DNA of 64,000 bases from Streptococcus himalayensis (GCF_001708305.1 NZ_CP016953.1:2189501-2253500), one strand, 5' to 3'; counted from the first letter of the stretch, positions 25,762 to 34,266 are shown. Translations and numbers: made by a program. Notes: generated by a model from the letters alone, not told the origin.

Positions 25762-26709
25762 ATGATACACTACATAGAATCCACACTGGGCGAATATCTC
25801 TCGCTCATGCCCTATCACCACTACTATTTCATTCCCATCACTTCCCTGTCTCCACAGTCAATAGACGCTCGTTTTATCATCTGCTTTAAGGCAGATCATC
25901 AACTCTCTGTTGTCAATACGAATGATAAACAGGGAGCTAGCTCAACGTTTCATTTAGCAACTTTCTTTGATAAAGAAACTATTCTAGCTGGTATCGCTGC
26001 TGTTCCCATTGCCTCACTGCATACCGTTCACATTTTTGAATACCCTCAAGAATTAGAGCAAATTTATTCTGTTCCCAAGCTTACATACCTGATTGATACC
26101 TACTATCGGCATCCGTCTGTCATGGATTATCTCAAAACAGATATACACAATGCCAAACAGATTGAAAAGCTAGAGCAGGAGGCTATTCTTCGTGAAAAAA
26201 TAACAACAGACTACGATCCTTTTCGTTACACCACGAGAGCTGATAAAAAAGACAATGCTCAGGATGAAACATTGACTGTTATTGCTGCCAAGGACTACGA
26301 AGGTATTCAAAATTTCCAGCCTTTTCTCCTATCAAAACGAGGTAGCAAGGTGTTGAGCGTGCCTGCCAGCTATACTGATTCTGTAACCAAAGAAACTGCT
26401 ACAATTGAAATTATGGGATGGTATTTTTACGAGAAACAATTGAAAATCAGCTGGAAACCCAAACACACTCGTAAAAGTCGGTGGCGTTCTTCCCTCTTAT
26501 CAGTAGATATTCGCTCAGGAGACTACTTTTTTCAAGGTGAAGTCTTCAAACATAAGACCGCCCCTATCTTTTTAAAACATTTGGATTTCGGGCACCGCAT
26601 TTCAGCAATCTATCAGGAAGATATTCAAGTACAATTCCAAAGGCTCATTCAACTCATTGACAATCAAAAACGCAAAGCTCTACTGCGCAGAGTCGAACTT
26701 CGCCGATAA
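25762..26709 (+). CDS. Unrecognised 315-aa cytoplasmic protein
   Basis: I do not recognise the family. There is no signal peptide or membrane helix. The N-terminal half is hydrophobic-beta rich (YFIPITSLS, ARFIICFKADHQ). The central segment 130-180 is charged and helical (KQIEKLEQEAILREKIT). The C-terminal part is strongly basic (KPKHTRKSRWRSSLL, NQKRKALLRRVELRR), which would suit nucleic-acid binding, but that is only a guess. RBS GAGG ten bases before the ATG. It stands alone between the murT operon and the insertion island. Codon use looks like the neighbours. Confidence 0.65.
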   Translation: MIHYIESTLGEYLSLMPYHHYYFIPITSLSPQSIDARFIICFKADHQLSVVNTNDKQGASSTFHLATFFDKETILAGIAAVPIASLHTVHIFEYPQELEQIYSVPKLTYLIDTYYRHPSVMDYLKTDIHNAKQIEKLEQEAILREKITTDYDPFRYTTRADKKDNAQDETLTVIAAKDYEGIQNFQPFLLSKRGSKVLSVPASYTDSVTKETATIEIMGWYFYEKQLKISWKPKHTRKSRWRSSLLSVDIRSGDYFFQGEVFKHKTAPIFLKHLDFGHRISAIYQEDIQVQFQRLIQLIDNQKRKALLRRVELRR

Positions 26710-26796
26710 GTCAGACCTTCGAAAATCTTACATCATCAAAAATCTATTTTCATGGGCTAAGATGATCATTGACATGTCATGACTGTAAAGATTAAA

Positions 26797-26827
26797 ATCC
26801 CAGCTTGCTTGAAGGACGAGCTGGGAT
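26797..26827 (+). terminator. Hairpin after the 315-aa gene
   Basis: Perfect 9-bp stem ATCCCAGCT / AGCTGGGAT with only a short T-run (GTTTG). A plausible weak terminator. Confidence 0.5.
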
Positions 26828-26847
26828 GTTTGACTATACATTCGAAC

Positions 26848-27001
26848 TAATACTCAATAAAAATTCAACGTTAGCATTTTTATCACTTTCTTAGATGATT
26901 TAGAAATAAGTTCCCTTTTTTCTATCTTCATTTCATTTACTGAAGTAGCATCCTATTTGCTTCACTTAGCTTGTTTTATTTTTTAGATAAAAAGCTATTT
27001 T
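26848..27001 (+). repeat. BOX-like repeat family B, copy 1 (divergent)
   Basis: Begins TAATACTCAATAAAAATTC and contains the family block GTTAGC...TTTCTTAGATG. It is directly followed by copy 2. Related to 56495-56668 and 60674-60815, which lie on the minus strand. No coding capacity. Confidence 0.65.
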
Positions 27002-27173
27002 TATACTCAATGAAAATCAAAAGTAGCGATTTTGGGCCTTTCTTAGATGTTTCCTACCCCTTTTTTATCACTGTTCTTTTCATCTGCTGAAAAAAGCATC
27101 CTGTTTAACTTATTTAGCCCACTTCATTTCATAGAAAAATAAATTTTTATATATGCACATCTGTTTTTGAAAT
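27002..27173 (+). repeat. BOX-like repeat family B, copy 2, interrupted by IS630
   Basis: Begins TATACTCAATGAAAATCAAA, which I recognise as the terminal sequence of pneumococcal BOX elements, but the interior differs from boxA/B/C. It runs to TTTTTGAAAT, where the IS630-family element starts at a TA. The terminal AAATGAGTATTA reappears after that element (28268-28278). Confidence 0.7.
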
Positions 27174-27213
27174 TATACTTAACAAAAATCAAATTCTGAT
27201 GTATAATAGTCCT

Positions 27214-27720
27214 ATGAACGCTACACAAGAACAAATCACAGAACTCAAATCAGCTCTCAAGGCTAAACACCTCTCTGCCTATCACAAACGGATTCAAGCG
27301 GTCTATTTACGCTCTCAAAAGTTGACCTACAAGGCCATTTCTGACTTAATCGGTTTATCTCATGATACGATTTGGCGTTTGGTGAAAAAATATGAACAAG
27401 AAGGCCTCTCTGCCCTTACCCATGATGCACGAGGGGGGCGTCATCGTTCTTATCTTACTTACGAAGAAGAAAAAGCATTCTTAGAAGAACAGTTTGTTGG
27501 TAGTGCTTCAGGACAATTTGTCACTATTGCAGAAATGCACGAGGCTTATCAAACTAAAATTGGGAAACAAACGACGCGAGAAGGGTTTTATGCACTGTTG
27601 AAGCGTCACGGTTGGCGCAAAGTAACACCAAGACCTGAACACCCTAAAAAGGCAGATGCCAAAACGATTTTGGCGTCTAAAAATAAAATCTACCTTCAAG
27701 AAGACGAGAAAGCGCTTTAA
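27214..27720 (+). CDS. IS630-family transposase, N-terminal ORF
   Basis: 168 aa: helix-turn-helix domain (LTYKAISDLIGLSHDTIWRL) plus a second winged-helix segment. No catalytic residues; those are in the following ORF. Promoter TTAACA-17 bp-TATAAT ends six bases before the ATG at 27214, so the start appears leaderless. An upstream ATG at 27199 would overlap the -10 box. Reading continues into the DDE domain only after a +1 (or -2) frame change near the A-run at 27674-27690. Confidence 0.8.
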   Translation: MNATQEQITELKSALKAKHLSAYHKRIQAVYLRSQKLTYKAISDLIGLSHDTIWRLVKKYEQEGLSALTHDARGGRHRSYLTYEEEKAFLEEQFVGSASGQFVTIAEMHEAYQTKIGKQTTREGFYALLKRHGWRKVTPRPEHPKKADAKTILASKNKIYLQEDEKAL

Positions 27721-28261
27721 GAATAGTAGACGTTACCAGAAGGTCAGACTCATGTACCAAGATGAAGCAGGATTCGGACGGATTAGTAAAATTGGGAAGT
27801 CTTGGGTGCCAAAAGGAGTACGACCTCATGTTCACAGCCACTATATTCGAGAATATCGCTACTGCTATGGAGCTGTCGATGCCCATACGGGGGAATCTTT
27901 CTTTATCATTGCTGGGGGATGTAACACCGATTGGATGAATGAATTTTTAAGACAACTGTCCCAAGCCTACCCTAATGACTATATCTTACTCGTGATGGAT
28001 AACGCCGTATGGCATAAATCACGGACGTTAGAGAAACCTACCAACATTGGCTTTGAGTTCATTCCACCTTATACGCCTGAGATGAATCCCATTGAACAAG
28101 TCTGGGCTGAGATTCGTAAGAGAGGTTTCAAGAATAAGGCCTTTAAGACGCTTGACGATGTCATTAGCAAGCTGCAAGAAGTGATTCAATGTCTGCATTG
28201 GTCTGTGTTAAAACCCATTGTTCATAGAAATTGGCTCTTTTCAGATTTTGATGTTAAATGA
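27656..28261 (+). CDS. IS630-family transposase, DDE catalytic ORF
   Basis: Second reading frame, overlapping the first by about 65 bp. It contains the full DDE triad in MYQDEAGFG, LLVMDNAVWHKS and NPIEQVWAEI. The ATG at 27656 is probably not used. The region is more likely expressed by frameshift or transcript slippage at an A-rich stretch, or the element has suffered a one-base insertion. I cannot separate the two from one copy. Confidence 0.8.
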   Translation: MPKRFWRLKIKSTFKKTRKRFKNSRRYQKVRLMYQDEAGFGRISKIGKSWVPKGVRPHVHSHYIREYRYCYGAVDAHTGESFFIIAGGCNTDWMNEFLRQLSQAYPNDYILLVMDNAVWHKSRTLEKPTNIGFEFIPPYTPEMNPIEQVWAEIRKRGFKNKAFKTLDDVISKLQEVIQCLHWSVLKPIVHRNWLFSDFDVK

Positions 28262-28288
28262 GTATTAAATGAGTATTACAATGCAATA

Positions 28289-28296
28289 AGTACGAT
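28289..28296 (+). repeat. Target duplication of the IS66 element, left copy
   Basis: AGTACGAT, identical to 30524-30531. Eight bp is the IS66-family duplication length. Confidence 0.9.
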
Positions 28297-28381
28297 GTAA
28301 CCGCCCCATAACGAGGTGTCTATGATATTTTCCACGCCTCTAGTATACTGTTATCAGAAAACAGAACTGGAGGCTATTGTG

Positions 28382-28567
28382 ATGTCACAACCTATTGTTC
28401 CTTTGGAAACGCCCCAATCTCGTCGTTTTGATAAGAAAAACAAAAACGAGATGGTGCTGAAAATGCGTATTGGAAAAGTTGAACTAAGCTTGTTCCAATC
28501 TCTTCATCAAGAAACACTGGAAACTATTTTAGATAAGGTACTTGCTTATGAGCATTCAACTCAGTGA
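28382..28567 (+). CDS. IS66 accessory ORF (TnpA position)
   Basis: 61 aa, first gene of the IS66 element. ATG at 28382 chosen for the GGAGG eight bases upstream. A longer frame starts near the terminal repeat. Its 3' end overlaps tnpB. Role in IS66 transposition poorly known. Confidence 0.65.
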   Translation: MSQPIVPLETPQSRRFDKKNKNEMVLKMRIGKVELSLFQSLHQETLETILDKVLAYEHSTQ

Positions 28568-28898
28568 TTTAGGGCAGGTCTATCTGGTTTGTGGCAAAAC
28601 GGATATGAGACAGGGGATTGATTCGCTGGCTTATCTGGTAAAAAGTCAGTTCAACCTTGATCCCTTTTCTGGTCAAGTTTTTCTCTTCTGTGGCGGCCGC
28701 AAAGATCGTTTCAAGGTCCTTTATTGGGATGGACAAGGTTTTTGGCTACTCTACAAACGATTTGAAAACGGCAAACTCACTTGGCCTAATGATGAACATG
28801 AGGTCAAAGCCTTAACTTCCGAGCAAGTAGACTGGCTGATGAAGGGATTTTCGATAATGCCTAAAATAAAACCTACAAAAAGTCGTGATTTCTATTGA
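28548..28898 (+). CDS. tnpB: IS66 family TnpB protein
   Basis: 116 aa with the IS66 Orf2 signature: VYLVCGKTDMRQGIDSLAYL, FLFCGGRKDRFKVLYWDGQGF and the C-terminal WP..E.EV. Intact. ATG at 28548, overlapping the previous ORF. Required in trans for IS66 transposition according to family knowledge. Confidence 0.9.
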   Translation: MSIQLSDLGQVYLVCGKTDMRQGIDSLAYLVKSQFNLDPFSGQVFLFCGGRKDRFKVLYWDGQGFWLLYKRFENGKLTWPNDEHEVKALTSEQVDWLMKGFSIMPKIKPTKSRDFY

Positions 28899-28947
28899 AA
28901 TCATGGCTTTCTTTTCGGTATAATAAAGAAAACTGGAGGGTGAGACT

Positions 28948-30459
28948 ATGGAAGAGTTATTAGCCATTATTAAACAACAAGCAGCTGTTAACCAACAACT
29001 CACAAATGAACTTGCTCTTCTTCGTGAACAAGTAGCTTACTTAACTCAAAAACTTTATGGCAAGTCATCAGAGAAAGTTGCGTATCAACCTGGTCAGCTA
29101 AGTCTCTTCGAAGAAGAACCACTTCCTGAAGAAGACGCTGACTTACCCAGGTGACACAGAAACGATTACCTATAAACGTAAGAAAACCAAGGGAGTTCGT
29201 CAGGCTGTTTTCAGTCAGTTTACTCCAGAGATGGTTCATCATGAACTAAAAGGCGAAGACTGCACTTGTCCAGACTGTCATGGTCAATTGAAAGAAATTG
29301 GTTCTTGTATTCAACGGCAAGAGTTGGTCTTCATCCCTGCACAATTGAAGCGGATTGACCATGTCCAACACGCTTACAAGTGCCAGAACTGTAGCGAGAA
29401 GAATTTTAACGATAAGATTATCAAGGCTCCTGTTCCGAAGGCTCCTTTGGCACATAGCCTAGGGTCAGCCTCCATTATTGCCCACACCATTCATCAGAAA
29501 TTCAATCTCAAGGTCCCCAACTACCGCCAGGAAGAGGATTGGAACAAGCTTGTCTTGCCAATCACACGGAAGGAAGTCGCCAACTGGCACATCAAGTCTA
29601 GTCAGTATTATTTCGAGCCGATTTATGACCTTCTGCACGAGAAATTACTAGAACAGCCTGTTCTCCATGCGGATGAGACTTCTTATAGGGTCTTGGAAAG
29701 TGATAGTCAGTTGACTTATTATTGGACCTTCTTGTCTGGGAAGCATGAAGAACAGGGAATCACTCTTTATCATCACGATAAAGGGCGGAGTGGCTTGGTT
29801 GTGAAGGAGTTTCTTGGAGATTATACAGGCTATGTACATTGTGATATGTGGTCGGCCTATAGGCAGTTAGAACGAGCTGAGTTGGTTGGTTGTTGGGCTC
29901 ATGTCAGAAGATCTTCTTCGAGGCGACGCCTAAAAAGGCAGACAGGACTTCCTTGGGTGCTAAGGGATTAGCCTATTGCGACCGTCTATTTGCCTTGGAG
30001 AATGATTGGGCAGATTTGTCTAGCGAGGAGCGACTACATAAACGCCAGACAGAGTTAGCCCCTTTGATGGATGAGTTCTTCGACTGGTGCCGCAATCAAT
30101 CTATTTTACCTGGGTCAAAACTTGGTCGTGCGATAGAGTATAGCCTTAAGTATGAAGAACTATTCAAGGCAGTTCTTCAAGATGGTCGCTTGGTTCTATC
30201 CAATAATGTAGCAGAACGCGCTATTAAGTCCTTGGTCATGGGACGGAAAAATTGGTTGTTTTCCCAAAGTTTTGAGGGAGCTAAAGCAACTGCCATTATC
30301 CTGAGTTTACTGGAGACAGCTAAGAGGCATGGTCTTGATTCAGAGAAATACATCACTTATCTTCTAGACAATCTACCAAACGAGGAGTCACTCGCAAAAA
30401 AGGAGATTCTAGAGGCTTATTTACCGTGGACTGAACGAATTCAGAACAACTGCAAATAG
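28948..30459 (+). pseudogene. tnpC: IS66 transposase TnpC, two frameshifts
   Basis: Coding continuity runs through three frame segments: 28948-29154, about 29150-29910, and about 29905-30459. The first break is in TTACCCAGGTGAC, where one extra C would explain it. The second is at GTCAGAAGATCTTC, where one base is missing from the expected VRRKFFEATP. Together they show the coiled N-terminus, zinc-binding CPDCHG/CQNCSE region, DDE core (VLHADETSYRV, GYVHCDMWSAYR) and the C-terminal NNVAERAIKSLVMGRKNWLF. Confidence 0.9.
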
Positions 30460-30523
30460 AAAAGTTCCAGAGTCAAGCAAGACTTTGGAACTTTTTCAAT
30501 ATACCTCGTTATGGAGCGGTTAC

Positions 30524-30531
30524 AGTACGAT
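30524..30531 (+). repeat. Target duplication of the IS66 element, right copy
   Basis: AGTACGAT, identical to 28289-28296. Confidence 0.9.
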
Positions 30532-30534
30532 TAG

Positions 30535-30542
30535 CATTTTTG
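30535..30542 (+). repeat. Target duplication of the ISL3 element, left copy
   Basis: CATTTTTG, identical to 31957-31964. It begins only 3 bp after the IS66 duplication ends. Confidence 0.9.
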
Positions 30543-31956
30543 GGCTCTATAATATCTGTAGTGGGTAAATCCACTGTAGAGATTATGGAGCCTTTTTCAG
30601 TGTAGAAAAAAAGTCCCATATGACCTATAATGAAAAGCGATAAAACCATCATTTAGAAAGACTCATATGGAACAACTAAATCTTATCACAAATTTTCTCA
30701 AAATGAAAGACAAAAATATCACGATCACTAATGAATGCGACATGGGAACTCACTTAGAACTCCACGGTCACTTGGATTACACAGCCCCTAAATGCCCTTC
30801 CTGCAAGGGACAAATGGCTAAGTACGACTTCCAGAAAGCCTCTAAAATCCCCTACTTAGAAACTGCTGGCTACCCGCTACTTATCCGCCTTCGAAAGCGT
30901 CGTTTCAAGTGCAAGGAATGTGGGAAAATAGCGGTCGCTGAAACTCCTATTGTTAAGAAGAACCATCAAATCTCTGTCGCTGTCAACCAGAAAATCACAC
31001 AATTACTCATCGAAAATCAAGCAATGACACATATCGCACACAGACTTTCCATTTCAACATCTACAGTTATTCGAAAACTCAATGAGTTTAAGTTTGAAAC
31101 GGATTGGGATAAGCTTCCAGAAGTCATGTCCTGGGATGAGTATGCCTTCAAGAAAGGGAAAATGAGCTTTATCGCTCAAGATTTTGACACAAATAACATC
31201 ATCGCTATTCTTGATGGAAGAACGCAAGCTACCATCCGAAATCACTTCCTACGATACCCTAGACAGGTCAGAAACCGCGTTAAATTCATCACTATGGACA
31301 TGTTTAGCCCTTACTATCAACTAGCCAAACAACTTTTTCCTCATGCTAAAATCGTGCTGGATCGCTTCCACGTTGTGCAACATTTAGCTCGTGCTATGAA
31401 CCGTGTCCGCATACAAATCATGAATCAATTCGATAGAAAATCCCAGGAATACCGTGTCTTAAAACGCTACTGGAAACTGGTACAACAAGATAGCCGTAAA
31501 CTCAGTGATAAACGATTTTATCGCCCTACATTTCGCATGCATTTGACCAATAAGGAAATCTTAGACAAGCTCCTATCCTACTCAGATGAGTTACGACAAC
31601 ATTATGAACTCTATCAACTTCTTTTATTCCATTTCCAAGAGAGGAACTCAGAGCATTTCTTTGACCTAATTGAGCAAGAAAGAGCCACTGTTAACCCTAT
31701 TTTCCAGACGGTATTTAAGACCTTTCTAAAGGATAAGGACAAGGTTTTAAACGCTTTGGAATTGCCTTATTCCAACGCTAAATTGGAAGCTACCAATAAT
31801 CTTATCAAAGTCATTAAACGAAATGCCTTTGGTTTCAGGAACTTTGAAAACTTCAAAAAGCGGATTTTGATTGCCTTAAACATCAAAAAAGAGAAGACCA
31901 AGTTGGTCCTCTCTAGATGTTAGCTGACATCTACCCACTACAGTTGACAAAGAGCC
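30543..31956 (+). mobile_element. ISL3-family element, apparently intact
   Basis: 1414 bp. Ends GGCTCTATAATATCTGTAGT (left) and GGCTCTTTGTCAACTGTAGT (right, read inward), both continuing GGGTA. Flanked by the 8-bp duplication CATTTTTG. The left end also folds on itself (GGCTCTATAAT...ATTATGGAGCC). One intact transposase. Confidence 0.93.
30667..31923 (+). CDS. ISL3-family transposase
   Basis: 418 aa, full length. N-terminal zinc-finger CPSCKG/CKECGK (residues about 41-85), helix-turn-helix MTHIAHRLSISTSTVIRKL, and the DDE domain: MSWDEYAFKKG, ITMDMFSPYYQLAKQLFPHAKIVLDRFHVVQ and the terminal glutamate in SNAKLEATNNLIKVIKRNAFGFRNF. No frameshift, so probably active. Confidence 0.95.
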   Translation: MEQLNLITNFLKMKDKNITITNECDMGTHLELHGHLDYTAPKCPSCKGQMAKYDFQKASKIPYLETAGYPLLIRLRKRRFKCKECGKIAVAETPIVKKNHQISVAVNQKITQLLIENQAMTHIAHRLSISTSTVIRKLNEFKFETDWDKLPEVMSWDEYAFKKGKMSFIAQDFDTNNIIAILDGRTQATIRNHFLRYPRQVRNRVKFITMDMFSPYYQLAKQLFPHAKIVLDRFHVVQHLARAMNRVRIQIMNQFDRKSQEYRVLKRYWKLVQQDSRKLSDKRFYRPTFRMHLTNKEILDKLLSYSDELRQHYELYQLLLFHFQERNSEHFFDLIEQERATVNPIFQTVFKTFLKDKDKVLNALELPYSNAKLEATNNLIKVIKRNAFGFRNFENFKKRILIALNIKKEKTKLVLSRC

Positions 31957-31964
31957 CATTTTTG
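31957..31964 (+). repeat. Target duplication of the ISL3 element, right copy
   Basis: CATTTTTG, identical to 30535-30542. Confidence 0.9.
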
Positions 31965-31974
31965 AGCCAATAAC

Positions 31975-32003
31975 ACAAAAAAGACGGGTTCTCCCATCTT
32001 TTT
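31975..32003 (-). terminator. Terminator of greA
   Basis: Minus-strand stem AAGATGGG-AGAA-CCCGTCTT followed by T residues. Confidence 0.8.
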
Positions 32004-32005
32004 CT

Positions 32006-32488
32006 TTATACAGTTTTTTCAACTTTCAAGATTTTCACTTGATAGCTACCAACAGGGGTTTCAATCGTTGCGGTATCCCCTGTCTTTTTCCCAATCAAGG
32101 CATGACCAATTGGACTTTCATTTGAGACTTTATTGACAAAGGCGTCTGCTCCTGCAGCCCCAACGATATGATAGACTTCTTCTTCAGACTCACCAATTTC
32201 TTGGAGAGTCACTGTCTTTCCGATCGCTACCTCGTCTTGAGCTACGGAGTCACTATCCACAATCTCGGCATAACGAATCTTCGTTTCCAAGCTCGAGATT
32301 TGTCCTTCTACAAAAGCTTGTTCATCTTTTGCTGCTTCGTACTCACTATTTTCAGAGAGGTCTCCATAAGAACGGGCAATCTTAATCCGTTCGACAACCT
32401 CAGGACGTCGAACTAACTTCAACTCCTCTAATTCTTTTTCTAATTTTTCCTTTTCTGCAAGGGTCATTGAATACGTTTTTTCTGCCAT
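32006..32488 (-). CDS. greA: Transcription elongation factor GreA
   Basis: 160 aa, standard length. An N-terminal coiled-coil carries the GreA/B signature ([24 protein letters not shown]) whose acidic tip enters the RNA polymerase channel to stimulate transcript cleavage. The C-terminal FKBP-like domain has [13 protein letters not shown]. Start at [10 protein letters not shown]; an upstream extension would be non-conserved. Follows mltG past a terminator. Confidence 0.96.
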   Translation of the reverse strand: MAEKTYSMTLAEKEKLEKELEELKLVRRPEVVERIKIARSYGDLSENSEYEAAKDEQAFVEGQISSLETKIRYAEIVDSDSVAQDEVAIGKTVTLQEIGESEEEVYHIVGAAGADAFVNKVSNESPIGHALIGKKTGDTATIETPVGSYQVKILKVEKTV

Positions 32489-32514
32489 GTAATTTCTTCT
32501 TTCTATTTCTTCTT

Positions 32515-32549
32515 GTAAAAACAAAGGCTGGGACATGGTCCCAGTTTTT
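32515..32549 (-). terminator. Terminator of mltG
   Basis: Perfect 7-bp stem CTGGGAC-CAT-GTCCCAG, then CCTTTGTTTTT on the minus strand. Confidence 0.8.
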
Positions 32550-32551
32550 GT

Positions 32552-34189
32552 TTATTGTTGTCCTTGTTGCAACTTACTATTGACATGCTCTTGAACATTC
32601 TTTTCATGCTCTTCATAAGTATTTGCAAAATAAACAGCTCCGGTCGTTACATCTGCTACAAAGTAGAGATAATCTGATTTGTTTTGGTTGATGGTGGCAT
32701 CAATAGCTGCCTTACTTGGGCTATCCACTGGCCCAGGCATCAAGCCGGTTTGGTTGTAAATATTGTAGGGTGAATCGATATTTGTATCAATTCCTGCATC
32801 TTCTGCCAAGGTTGTTTTTTGACCAAGTTTTCCTTGTGCATACAAAATCGCGATATTACTTTGTAGAGGCATTCCTTGATTGAGACGATTGTAGAAAACT
32901 CCTGCAATATCCTTGCGATCTTGGTCTGTCGATCCTTCTTTTTCGACGAGCGAAGCGAGAGTCAAGACATCGTTAACAGTCAAGTTTTTAGCTGCTAAAC
33001 CTTCATAATAAGCTGACATGGTCTGATCCATGGCACCTAGCATCTCCTCAATCAAGCTTTCAACCGTTGTTTCTTCCTTGATGTCATAAGTAGCTGGGAA
33101 CAAATAGCCTTCTAAGCGGTATTTCACACCATTCTCCTTGGTTGGCAAGGTAGCAAGAAGGGTTGGGTATTTGCCTGCTGCTTGAGCAATGAAAGCATCA
33201 TCTTGGACTTTAGCTAGAAAGGCTTCTGCGCTGACCTTATCCTTGACTTCTTTTAACTCTCCAATTGCTTGTGCTATCTGGTCAATCGTGTACCCTTCTG
33301 GAATGGTTAACTTAGCTAAAGCTGGTGTAACTGCTTCTTCTGTTCCGCCTTCTTGGAGGGCTTTTGCGATACTGTCTGTATCCATGCTCTTTCTCAAGTT
33401 GTAAAAACCTGATTTAAAGGCCGCATAGTTTTTAAATTTCGCATAGAAATTAAACACCTGACCGTTTTTAATCAATCCTTCTTTTTCAAGAATCTTCCCA
33501 ATTTCCTTGGTGCTAGACCCCGCAGGAATCTCTACGGTGACAAATTCTTTGCTGTCTGCATCAACTGGCTGCAAGGCAGAATGCACATAGTAGGCAAAGA
33601 AAGCACCCGTCGCGATAATGGCAATCGTTAAGAGGGCAAACACCGTTCCAACAATTTTTTTAGCAATATTGTTTTGGCGTTTTTGTTTGGTTTCCTTGGC
33701 TGCACGCTGCATGCGAGAAACAGATTTTTCAGCTGGCTTTGCTTCTGGTTCTCTCAAGGCACCCGTTGGAATAGGCTCTTTTACTTCAATGCCATTCGAT
33801 GTAATTTCTGCCCCATCTCCCTTATAAGAAACAGACACCGGTGTTTTTAAGGTATTGTATTCCTTATCGTCCACTACGGGAGCTGGTTTTGGCTCTATCT
33901 TTTCTTGATAAGACGGTATCGGCTCTTCTGTTTCTGGTGCAACAAATTCCGCAGTTTCCGTCACGATGGGCTCTGACCAGTCTTCTTTACCTTCTGCAAT
34001 CGACACTTTAGGTTCTTCTGTAGCTTCAGAATGAGCTTCATGTAGAAAATTTGCAATTCCTAATTTTTCTTCCAGATTCCCAACTTCTTCTGGTTTTTCT
34101 GGTAGCTCATTTCCCTTAGCTCTAGCCAAGTCACGCAAAATCTGCTCTTTAAAACTTAGCTTTTCTGTATCTTGTGAATTATCAGACAA
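32552..34189 (-). CDS. mltG: Endolytic murein transglycosylase MltG
   Basis: 545 aa. The long cytoplasmic N-terminal region is acidic (to about 175) and typical of streptococci. A membrane helix follows at about 182-203 (KIVGTVFALLTIAIIATGAF), then a LysM-like segment and the YceG catalytic domain with the glutamate in LASLVEKEGS. It cuts nascent glycan strands during peripheral wall growth. A TTG start at 34187-34189 is chosen because AAGGAGG lies eight bases upstream; the longer GTG start at 34219 would include that RBS. SLSFKEQILRDL-type N-terminus (here EKLSFKEQILRDL) agrees. Confidence 0.95.
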   Translation of the reverse strand: MSDNSQDTEKLSFKEQILRDLARAKGNELPEKPEEVGNLEEKLGIANFLHEAHSEATEEPKVSIAEGKEDWSEPIVTETAEFVAPETEEPIPSYQEKIEPKPAPVVDDKEYNTLKTPVSVSYKGDGAEITSNGIEVKEPIPTGALREPEAKPAEKSVSRMQRAAKETKQKRQNNIAKKIVGTVFALLTIAIIATGAFFAYYVHSALQPVDADSKEFVTVEIPAGSSTKEIGKILEKEGLIKNGQVFNFYAKFKNYAAFKSGFYNLRKSMDTDSIAKALQEGGTEEAVTPALAKLTIPEGYTIDQIAQAIGELKEVKDKVSAEAFLAKVQDDAFIAQAAGKYPTLLATLPTKENGVKYRLEGYLFPATYDIKEETTVESLIEEMLGAMDQTMSAYYEGLAAKNLTVNDVLTLASLVEKEGSTDQDRKDIAGVFYNRLNQGMPLQSNIAILYAQGKLGQKTTLAEDAGIDTNIDSPYNIYNQTGLMPGPVDSPSKAAIDATINQNKSDYLYFVADVTTGAVYFANTYEEHEKNVQEHVNSKLQQGQQ

Positions 34190-34220
34190 ATGCCTGTCCT
34201 CCTTGTTTATAATCCTCACT

Positions 34221-34249
34221 ATTATATCTTAAAAGCAAAATAAATGCAA
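34221..34249 (-). promoter_or_regulatory. Promoter of mltG
   Basis: Minus-strand -35 TTGCAT (34244-34249), 17-bp spacer, -10 TATAAT (34221-34226). Confidence 0.75.
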
Positions 34250-34266
34250 TATCAAACGCTTTCTCC

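Larger units (their letters stand above)
27174..28267 (+). mobile_element. IS630-family insertion sequence
   Basis: Element of about 1.09 kb bounded by TA dinucleotides (27174-27175 and 28266-28267), the usual IS630/Tc1 target. Imperfect terminal repeats: left TACTTAACAAAAATCAAATT, and right (read inward) ATACTCATTTAACATCAAAA. It carries two overlapping ORFs for one transposase. The left end supplies the -35 box TTAACA of the transposase promoter. Confidence 0.85.
28297..30523 (+). mobile_element. IS66-family element, decayed
   Basis: 2227 bp. Terminal repeats begin GTAACCGCCCCATAACGAGG (left) and GTAACCGCTCCATAACGAGG (right, read inward). It is flanked by the 8-bp duplication AGTACGAT. Three genes in IS66 order: a small ORF, tnpB and tnpC. 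tnpC carries two frameshifts, so the copy is probably inactive alone. Confidence 0.93.

Noticed and set aside
26710..27173. Possible CRISPR-like or tandem array
   Set aside because: Two adjacent BOX-like units only; no short regular repeats with unique spacers.
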